A stretch of 64,000 nt of DNA from Cyanoderma ruficeps (taxonomy: Eukaryota; Chordata; Aves; Passeriformes; Timaliidae), in contig VZDJ01007394.1 in the NCBI GenBank assembly GCA_008694505.1, positions 30,300 through 94,299 on the forward strand. The letters are read 5' to 3'. The position numbers and the translations under genes are program-made. Below are positions 54,526-64,000 of this stretch, piece by piece (position 1 is the stretch's first letter; the number at the start of each line of letters is the position of its first letter). Under the pieces are notes generated by a model that saw only the letters and a program-made list of their open reading frames with translations, ran no database searches and was not told where the DNA came from.

Positions 54526-57500
54526 CTGTAAGACAGATTTGCAAAAATCAGAGGAGTCCACCCTTTTCTGCACATCCACAATTGAGGTGTTTTGTCTGAG
54601 TGCTAGAGACATGGCACTTAGAGGGAAATGTGCACGCAAACACTTTCTTGAAGGATTATGCCATGCACATGAGAAAAATTTCAAATTATCAGTTCTCAGT
54701 GTCAGGCAAATCTGAGTCGCCCCAAAATATTTCCCACTTTATCAAACAGCCCACAGAACAAACATCTGTCTGTGCACAAACAAGTGCAAGTGCTCTGCCG
54801 GTGCTGCCCCTGCTTGAGCTGGCTGGCAGAGCGAGCACACAAGTCCCAGGCCTGGGATGTTAATCCTTGGTAGAGTGATACAATAACAAGCAAAGTGCTC
54901 AAGATCAGACACTAATCCAGCAAAAAGGGCTGTTATCATTCATGTTTTTCTTCCCCTTCCCTTTCCAAGGGGATAACTTTATGTTTGTTCATTTTCTGCT
55001 GTTTTTTTCTTCCATGAAGTGTCCACTCCTTTCCCTAACCCCACCACAGGGAGCCTTCTTGTGGTGAGACATGCCCAGCCCCAGCTTACAGAGCTACTGG
55101 GCTGAGTAACTTCCTCTGAGATGGTGTGATCCATGCTCAGAAAAATTGGTAGTTATTTTGACAGTCTGCAAGATTTAATCTGGCCAAGAGTTAGGAACAT
55201 GGCCACCAGCTTCTCTTAATGATAACTTGCAGAAAGGGCACATACAAATGAGAGGGAAACAGGATCCAGTTCATCCTCTCCTGACCAAGCTCTCACACCA
55301 GTCTGGAGAAGGCCACTACCCTGACGGCAGTGTTCAGGATTTCTCACCAACACAGTGTATTCTGAGACTGTTATATTTGCCAGAGAAAGCACATGAGCAA
55401 ACACTGTTTTTTTCTTAGTGTACATAGCAAATGCTCACTTAGATATAGGAGATCCCAGTTACCCAAAGGTCCCACCTCCTGTGCTGAAAGAAGGTAGCAC
55501 TCTGGAGATGGTTGGGCCTTTTGCCCAGTAACTCTCAGTGTGGCACTGCCCAAGTGCCCATAATCTCAAAGCCCAGGGCATTCTCCAGTGGTAGAAGCTT
55601 CCCTATGGCTGACAACATACACCACAGTTCCCTTCATAAAGACACCTATGGATATTTCTTTGCAAATACACAGTTTAAAGACTAGTCTTCAAATGTCAAA
55701 ACAAAATAGAACAATCCCCCCCATTTTTGATGGATCAGAATAATTTATTCCATTTGTATGGCATGTTTCTAGGCAATGTTTTGTTTATTTTTTGGGTGAA
55801 ACAATTCGTTACACAATAGAAATGGTAAAGTGATAGAATTCCACTTAGTGCTGCAACCGAATGGATTTTTCAGCTGGATAGAGAGATGACTGCCTTCCGC
55901 CGCTGCTGGATCCAAAAATCCCCAAAGCCGTCAGCACATTTACTGTCAGAAAACTTAATTCCTGTTATCCTTGAGGCACCTAGAGCTTTAGCCAACATTA
56001 GTTACAGGAGACTGACTGCACCAACCTCCCACAAATCCAGTTCCCTGCAGTTCCTCTGGGTTCCAACCTTGCTTTGGCTGTTGCTGCCACTTACATGGCC
56101 CCCAAGGCAGCCAAGCTGCAGCCAGGGACAGCACAAAGGATATCCAGTGAGGTACAAGGAAGGACAGATGCTATTGTGAGACACCTTGCGTGACTCTGGA
56201 TAAGCCTGGCTGAAGAGTTCACTCTTCTCAAGAGCAGGGATGACACCAAGCACTGCTGACCCTGATGCAGAGAGCACCTTCAAGCAGCTTCCCTCTATGC
56301 TGTCTGAAGGGAACATTAAAGGTATTTGTCTGTGTTCTCAGTATTGGTGCCTCTGTTGGGGGCATAAACCCCGTCTGATAACTCCCTGTTTTCACTGTTC
56401 AGTTCAGTAACAGACTGACTTGCATACTGGTCTCATTGTCTTTATATCACTCAAATCAGTCCCAGGCTCAAGTCTCCTCTGAAAGACTCCTGCTTTTGGG
56501 CACCCAAAGCTGGAAACAAAGACTGCAGCTTTCTATTTTATTTACTTTTGAATTTGTTTATTGGTGTTTTTGAAACTATGAAAAAATTCCTTTCACATTT
56601 TAAGTAATTTTCAACTAGGATTAAAAAAGAAAAAAAAAAGAAAAAAACTCAAATGAACAAATAAAAAAACCCCACCAAAATTGGTTAGACTAAATTTTGC
56701 TTCATTTAGGCTGAATTATTTTACAATAGCATTGCTGTCACAGGATACATGGTCAGAGGTTTGGAAAGATCTTACCAGAATGATAAACACAACACTGCAA
56801 ATTCAATGTATGCCAACTGATTATTCCCTTTTAAAAAATAAAATCTCAAACCACTTGTGACACAGGAGGTGAAGGAGATTTCAAGAAAGTAGTAAAGTAG
56901 TTCTTCCCCGTCAATGTTTTCCTTACAAGATATTTTCCAAGGCCATACAAACCAGCAAGAAGCCTACAAGTAGTTCCAGAGATAATTTCATAAGCAACAA
57001 ACCAATTAGAAAAAAATTACCTTGATAATGAGTCTCCATAAATCCCAGCAAGCAGAGTTATCACTATGACTTTTCTCTAAGGTCAGATAGCAAAATAGTT
57101 TATTGTATTTTCTGCGATGTTGGTTGGATCTCTCTCTCTATGCCTAGCAGATTACAGTCTGACCCAGATCATACTAGTCTAGCAGACACACAAATTACAT
57201 TTATTTTACCATCTCTTCCTGAACTATCCCTAAAGCAGCGAGAGGAAAGGCTGGCAGGGAGTATGCAGTAGGTCCTGCTGTGGAAACAGGCCCAAGGGCT
57301 CTTGTGCCTCTTTGTCACCCTCACGACCTGGTTCCCAGCCACTAGCTGTGGCCCCCACAGCTCTGGAGGCAGGACTAGCACCTCTGACAGGTCCCCACAG
57401 CTCCAGGGACAGGAAGGGTCCTGGCACCATCTTCCTCCCATCACCATCAGCTCGCCTAAGGTGATGGTCTCACACCCCACAGGCTTTGCTGGCCTCTCTC

Positions 57501-57874
57501 CTCTTCCTGTCACGGGGCAAAGCAGAGGTGCATGCCCATCCCTTCAGACAGCATTTGACTCACCTTGATTCCTCAGGGCCATCCTGGAACCCTTGCGTGG
57601 AGCTGAAGCCTCTTTCTGACCAGCACTTTGCTGGGCTGTGGTGCTGCTCAGTCACACCACAGAGAAAAATGAGGCGAATTTTGCTCCCGTTCAGTCCCCT
57701 CCGCAAGGGCCGCAGGAGCCCCAAGATGCTGTGAGCCATCCTGCTGCTCTGGGCCCCGATCCGTGTCCCTTGAGCTGTCCTTTGATGCAAGGACAGCTTG
57801 ATTAGGGACTTATACAGCTGGGGAGGATGGGGGGGAAGGAAAGAAAAAAAAGAAAAGAGTAGGACAGCCCTCCC

Positions 57875-57902
57875 GGGGGTGGAGGGAGGGAGGAGGGAGG
57901 GG
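57875..57902 (+). repeat. G-quadruplex motif
   Basis: Six G-tracts, five of three or more Gs, separated by one to four bases (GGGGGTGGAGGGAGGGAGGA then GGGAGGGG) within an 85-bp purine-rich tract. It is on the template strand of FDX1. Confidence 0.75.
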
Positions 57903-58805
57903 AAGCAGGAAGGAATGATGGACAAAGGGATTGTGCTTGGATCTTGCTGCAGTCCAGCCCATCAGGGCATAGGAATTGGTTGAAGCACAGGAACATGTGA
58001 AACATCACCTCTACATGCCAGTTTCTGAGCAATGCTCACTTTATTCCTCTTACAGACTTCCCTTTTAGAGCCAGAGCTAAATCCAGTTTCAGGAGAAATA
58101 TTCATTGTGATGTCTAATCAGACAAATTGAGGGCTGGAAGCACAGAGAGGCAGGAGTGCTGATAACTGCTGCCTTGAGGAGAGGGGCACACAGTTCCTAC
58201 AGCAATGGAGTGAAAGCAAGACACATGAATTCTGTTTGACAAGAGGGCATCCAGCCACTTCATTGCCTCACCCAATACAGCGGACACCCACCTCTAAAAT
58301 GTGAATATTCACTTACTTCACATGATGATGCTGACAGTCTGCCACACTTAGCTCATTTGCTAAACTCTCTGCTGAAAAGTAACATAAAGGCGCAGATAAC
58401 TGTAATTCATTTCATGCTAACTGATAATCTATGCTACTAAGCTTTGAAGCTTTGCAGAAGAAAACTCTTAATTTATTCCCAGAAACATGATCACTGGTTT
58501 AGTCTACCCTCCTCTACAGGGTAAATCAATATGAACCTGAGGGCCAGAAACACTACTGCAAAGTCAGTTTCAGTTCCTGGTTATTGTGGAGTTAGGGAAC
58601 AGCTCTCACCTCAAGAGCCTGAATGGTTCCTTCCACCAAATTAACAGCTCACCATTTGGTAGAATATCTGCTTTAATCAAGTAATCAATTTTTTTTTAAT
58701 GCAGTAACATATTGGTAGCCAATATAATCAAAAAAATGTTGATACTGGACTCTCTAATCTGTACAGGGGAAAAACTACAGCATAAGATAGAAAATGTCTG
58801 CTTCA

Positions 58806-58835
58806 ACACACACACACAGAGAGAGAGAGAGAGAG
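58806..58835. repeat. Compound CA/GA microsatellite
   Basis: Six AC units run directly into about nine AG units. Confidence 0.85.
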
Positions 58836-61800
58836 TGGATTCATAGTTCTGAAGATAACCAGAAAGTTTTGGCTTTTTGCCCCAAAATGAAAATTTTCCA
58901 CCCAGAGCTTTCAGGTTGGAAGGGTTGGAAAGAGGTGCTTAAACTTTCTGAAAAAAGCATCAAAGACATTAAGGAATGCAAGTATTTTCCATCAGCCAGG
59001 AGAGAAATGTATTCTTCAGTTCAAAGACAAATGTTCAAGATTTCAAACACATCCCTCAGACAGCTGTAGTGGAGACAAATTCATGGGCAATGCATAAAGG
59101 ATTAAAAATAAATGACAAAAATTCTCAGGTCAACTTTTCTAGGTGCTCTGCTCTCTCCTACAAGGTGCCCCGAATGCTTCAGTCTTCAAAGCCAAATTCT
59201 TGAGCTCCTTCTCACCCCCAAACTTAAAACCACTCTTTGCAGCCTCTGCAGCTGAGAGACTCTGGCTAGTTCTGCCTTTGCTTTTCAGGCACTACAGAGA
59301 GGCAACAAACAGCCCAGTTCTGTCTCTCAGAAAGAAAGCAAGGCTTGCCATGAGAGACACAAGGAGAGGGCCCACAGCACATACAAACCACAAAGCATCT
59401 TATCTCTCCAGCAAACCTTGAGTTGAGAGAGATACATTAGATATACGCACAGCAGTTTCCACAGCAAGGACATTTGTGTGTTTGCCTGGCACTGACTCTT
59501 CTCCCTGCCAGGAACTCAGAGCACAGCAAGTGTCAGGTCAATGTCACCTGATGGAAGAGAGGCCAATGCAGAGAGGGAAGTCAGGGAGGTGAGGTGCAGC
59601 AAAGGGGACAACTGCTCCCTGGTGAAAGCAAAACCATTCTGCTGGGGCAAGAAAGAATCAGGCCCTTACAGATTTTGGATAGTCTGTTTTAAGGTCTTAA
59701 AAATATTGAGAAAGGGCAGAAACAAGATCTCCTTTCCAGAGTAAATCCTTATTCATTTAGCCAAGGCCACAAAAATAAAAAGGCTTTGCAAATAACCATC
59801 CATCCCAGAAAAAAAAAAAACAAACCAGCCAACAAAAAAGCCAAACCCAACAACCAGCTAAACCAACTAAGAAAAAATACCATTGCTTTGTAAAAAAAAC
59901 CCAAAAAAGCCTCAAAATTTTGCTTCACAGGTCAGCACGTATTTTATGAGCAGCCCAGACAGAGCTGAAGAGGACCCTTAACTCTGTTTCAAATATGGTT
60001 TGGTAGAAACCAACTTCCCAGCAGTGAACACAGGCACATTGCCCCCCACCTCCCCAGCTTCTTGCAGCGGCTGTGCCCACACATCCAGTCATGTGTTAGC
60101 ACATGCTGGTAAGGAAGTGGTTTTCTAGCTTGAAATATGTTGCCCAGTATCTTCTGTACCACACAATAAACAATGTGGTCCTCTCTCCCCCCAGTCTAAG
60201 GACTCTCATGCAAATATCCAACTACCTCTGAGCTGCTGTTAACTCCACCTCAGCCCCAATTTCTGCACAAGGAAGTAAACACTGAAACCAGCACTGGCCT
60301 AATCCAACCAGAAGTTACACAACACCTTTGCAGCCCTCCACAGCTGAGAATCCTACTTGGATTTTTGAGATACCAAGCCCAGCTCCCCTGACCACTGTTA
60401 GAGTTTCTTTCCAGCAAGCAGAGCTGCCCTGGCTCAGTCAGATGTGGATAGACACAAGCTTGTGCTGTTCCCATGGGGGACATCTCAGGGAGTGTAGTCC
60501 AAGCAGCAGGCACACAGACCCAGAAATAATGAAGATTTCCAAAAGGCAGCCTTCATTACTGGGAAAAGCAAGAACAGCTTACCCCTCCCCTCCTACCAAG
60601 CCCACTGCCTCCCAAATACTCCTGTAGGGAAGCAGATATGGGCTACTTGCTGACACAGAACTAAAGCACTAAACGAAACTAAAATTCACCTTTCCCATTG
60701 TCACTTTAAAAACCCATTAACCACCTTTCCTGTTCCAGAGCAAGTTGCTAATAAAAGCAAAGTGAACAATTTGTACTGACTTCTTGCAAGCCTACAAGTC
60801 CAGACAGTGCATGCTTCTGCTGCCTCAAAAGAGATGCACTGAGCACAGATCTGGGAAAAAATGCAGACAGCAAATGAGCTCAAGTCACAGATACTGCCTC
60901 AAAAGGCTGGGGCTTGGGGAGAAGACTGTAATTGTGCCTCAGTTTCTACATGTCTCAAACAAGACTGTTTGCCCCATTCTAACCTTCCCTAGATGTTCAG
61001 CAGCCTTCTGAGAATGATACAAACAAAAGAACCATATTCTCGCCACTGGAAGCAGGAGGTGCAGACGTGCAATCGGAGCTGGGCTGACACTGCAACAAGA
61101 AAGCACAATGGATTCACAACAGAACTTCTGGACAGCAGCCAGTTATGGCAATGCAGCTGCTGCCTGGCTGGGTGAAGGCCACTAAGAAGTTACAGGGCCC
61201 CAGCCAAGACCTTCACTTGCACATGCTTCTCCTTCAAGCATCCAGTCAAGGATGCTTCAAAGATGGATGGGAGTGCAATATTGCTGCATGTGGGGTATAG
61301 ACAGCCTTCACCATAACCTCCCAGCTCAAGAGCAGTTTATTTCACACCCCCTTCAGTGAAACTTGTGGTTTCAAGACCAATCCTGGCCTGCATTTCCTCA
61401 AAGGATATAGCAATTATGGGGGCTTGTAATTTTTAAATTAGCTCTGCTCACCAGAAAGATGTGTAATAATACCTGCTCTGAGCAGGTGCATTCTGACCAG
61501 AAGCAGAAAATACAGTCCCTTCCACAACCATCCAGTATTACTTTTTACAGTTTCAGCACTACTTTTTCTCTAATATCTCTTCATTCTTTCTTTCACTTTT
61601 CACTATAGCACTCGTCCTGACACCTGTCCTGAAAAGCTCCATCTTGCAATTGCTAGTAATGTTCAGACACCCATCACCTGGAGCTAGGTACCCATTTAAG
61701 CATTGTTCAGACACAGGAACCTGCTCCCTTGTCTACAAACTACACTTAGAACTGCAAAGCTGCAAGACAAAAGTCACCCCTAGCCTAGCATTTCATACAT

Positions 61801-61837
61801 TGAAGCCCAGACCTTTTTTTACTTTGCTTTGGGTTGG

Positions 61838-61978
61838 AAGAATGCTTTGAGTTTGAAGGGATGAAGATCATCTAGTTCCAATCCTCTAATCTTGGGCAAG
61901 GACGCCACCCACCAGACCAGGTTGCTCAGGGGCTCATCCAACCCAGCCTTGAACAATTCCAGGGATGGGGCATTTTTC
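61838..61978 (-). mobile_element. CR1 LINE fragment (minus)
   Basis: Contains GATGAAGATCATCTAGTTCCAATCC, then ACCAGACCAGGTTGCTCAG and CCTTGAACAATTCCAGGGATGGGGCA in CR1 order, reverse orientation. It lacks the terminal ATTCTATGA repeats and is shorter and older than the other copies. Confidence 0.85.
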
Positions 61979-64000
61979 TTACAGAAGTTATTTTTCTGCA
62001 CAGGAGACATTAACATCACATGTGGCATCAATTTCCATGTGGGTATGCAACAGTTATGGGTGGACATCAGTAACAAAGGCATTCTGTTCTCTGCCAGTTG
62101 TCACATGCTCTGAGATTATAGGCCCTGGTATAAGACATTTAAACTATATAGCCAAGACTGAGTTATGCACAGCTGCAAAGCTGGCAGGGAAGAGAACAGT
62201 CATACTGATGGTTCAAACAAGCCATGGGCAAACAAGCCATGTGTTGGGTGCTCTCTGCTTTCTCATTTCAGTCTTTGTAGATGCTCAAGCAGCTGCCATA
62301 TGAGTGCTTACAATTATCATACCTTACCTCGTACATTGCATTACCAAATTTAGCATGCTGGAAAAATGCTTGTGCTTTCCTCCAAACATATTATCCTGAG
62401 CAAGAAACTAACGAGCTGTTGATCTACCTAGAGAAATCCCTACAGTGCTTGTCTGCATCAAAACAAATCAGAATTTGGAGACCATGCCCTTGCAATTCCC
62501 TGCTTTAAAAAGAGCAAACAAGAGATGGAGGAAGCAATCAGAGCCTTATTTCTGCAGTTACTTTGTCCGGCTTGGAGTCAGTGCATCTCAGGCCAAATGC
62601 ATTAGTCTACCAAACAGATGGATCTCAATGAATATTTTACTCTACAGAGTTACTTTGGCTTTTCTTTAGAGTTCTTAATTAATTGCACAGCTTAATAAAG
62701 CAACATTGCAGAGCCTGCAAAAAGACAGTGTTTCTAGTTCCCTAGCCTTCTATGCTCGTTTGCCCCTGTCCTACAGACAAAAGCAGCTGGGCCACAAACA
62801 TATGTAGATATAAGCCTAAACTGGATCTGAAATATCCCAGACAGACTAGCAAATCAAACAGAAGCTGTCTACAAAAATTAGAGGTTAAATGCAAATTTCT
62901 GATCCTAAACTACAGAATGCCTTACAACCAACTAGAAGAATACGGTGGTGGAGGATTTTTTTTAACATGGTCCTGTACAGAAGCAGCCTTCAGCCTTTAA
63001 TGCTTTACACTTCCATTTCTTCAAAGACAAACTGAATACAGATAAACCTAAATGGAGAATTACAAAGCCTCAAGTCTCTAAGGTAATGTCCATTGAGAAA
63101 CAAGGGCACTAGAAAGAGCAAGAACAGGATCAACCTTTCCAGACTAGTGCAATCTTCAATTGAAGGCTGCTGTGGCATTAAAGGAGACATGCAATTCCTC
63201 CAGTGCTCAGGTTTTTTGAACCCTGGCAGGAAGGAACAAAAAAAAGACTCACCTGTAGAAGCCAAGCCATGCCTGGTGGGGATTGCAGAAGCCTCTATTG
63301 CTCCACACTTCATGTTTTGTTTATAGAAAAGTTCAGGTCTCTTCCCCAGCACCAGATCTGTGATCACTAACATGTTCCAATGAAATCTCCACCTTATTCT
63401 GTAGTGCAGCAATGATTAGGCAGAAGTTCTGTGAGGCCCCTCTTCACAACCACAAAGAAAGCAGCTGCAAATAAAGATCACACAGTTCATTAGCAGAAAG
63501 GTGGCAGCAGCCACTCTTCCATTCTGGAAGCCATCCCGAGATGCTGGGAAACAGGTAGAGAGCCACAGCAAGGCAGCTGTGAAGCAAATTGTGCCAGAAT
63601 CCCCAGTACAGGCTGATGGCAGCACAGACTTGGCAGGGTGTCCATGCAAGCAGCAGCACCAAGGCCCAGCCACCCTCTCCAGGCTAACCTGGATATACAC
63701 GGGTCTGGGCTTGCCACAGCAGGAGCTCATGCACAGCAGCTCCCACCCCTCCATCTGGCCAGTCCATTTGCAAGTTGAACATTTATACTCAGTGCCTCCA
63801 CAAAGTGTTAATTCCATTACTGGCTCCAGCTAGACAGCTGGGGGTGCTGGGGAGGGGAAATGGCTGTTACTGAAGCAGTTCCTTTTCAGAGTGCAAGTAA
63901 GATCTTGTTTGTGAGGGAGCTCTCAGGCTGACCTCTGGGCACCACAAGGCAGATCTGCTCAGCTACGAGACACAGCACTGGACTTAAAGCAAACCTTAAG

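Larger units (their letters stand above)
54526..64000 (-). other. FDX1: FDX1 intron 1 (partial)
   Basis: No CpG-rich block or plausible targeting-peptide exon is seen up to the right edge, so exon 1 and the promoter lie beyond 64000. The stretch holds one CR1 fragment, a compound microsatellite, A-rich patches (about 56620-56670 and 59800-59900) and a purine/G-rich tract at 57820-57905. Confidence 0.7.

Noticed and set aside
63005..63817. Two adjacent minus-strand open frames in the same frame, separated by one stop
   Set aside because: Together about 270 codons, but Cys/Trp-rich and unlike any family I know, with competing plus-strand frames. They lie in FDX1 intron 1. FDX1 exon 1 should be CpG-rich and encode a basic targeting peptide, which this does not.
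1..64000. CRISPR arrays, operons, ribosome binding sites, phage or plasmid features
   Set aside because: None seen. Exon-intron structure and CR1/ERV content show vertebrate nuclear DNA.

Overview
This is vertebrate nuclear DNA, almost certainly from a bird and probably a passerine. The evidence is two recognisable multi-exon genes with GT-AG introns, several 3'-end fragments of CR1 LINEs (the dominant avian LINE), and an unusually dense set of solo endogenous-retrovirus LTRs. There are no bacterial or operon-like features, and most long open frames are chance or repeat-derived. The species is an inference.

Layout. 1-19.6 kb is gene-poor and holds seven solo LTRs that I could delimit, five of them with exact or near-exact target-site duplications. 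A CpG island at about 19.64-20.24 kb contains a putative first exon with a strong splice donor (GT at 20018). It is the likely promoter of ARHGAP20, whose first recognisable coding exon begins 13.8 kb downstream at 33816. Fourteen coding exons (33816-47891, + strand) encode the PH, Ras-associating and RhoGAP domains plus a long Ser-rich tail. A 2 kb 3' UTR ends at a poly(A) signal at 49893. As written, the last exon carries a +1 frame disruption, most easily explained by one extra C in the run at 47585-47589. Without it the conserved C-terminus reads on to a stop at 47889-47891.

About 2.9 kb separates the two genes. It holds a small GC-rich island with a good CTCF-like core motif, directly abutting an old CR1 copy. 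On the minus strand FDX1 (adrenodoxin) follows in convergent orientation: exons 2-4 lie between 54525 and 53471, a candidate poly(A) signal is at 52842-52837, and exon 1 with the mitochondrial targeting peptide lies beyond the right edge. The 54.5-64 kb stretch is FDX1 intron 1, with a strong G-quadruplex motif and a compound CA/GA microsatellite.

The tail-to-tail ARHGAP20/FDX1 arrangement matches the human 11q22-q23 order and supports orthology. The two proteins act separately: ARHGAP20 is a cytoplasmic Rho GTPase regulator and FDX1 a mitochondrial [2Fe-2S] electron carrier. I found no previously undescribed gene system. The most useful novelties are the ARHGAP20 frame break, the solo-LTR cluster, a possible overlapping uORF, the CTCF-like site between convergent genes, and a few non-coding stretches that look constrained.
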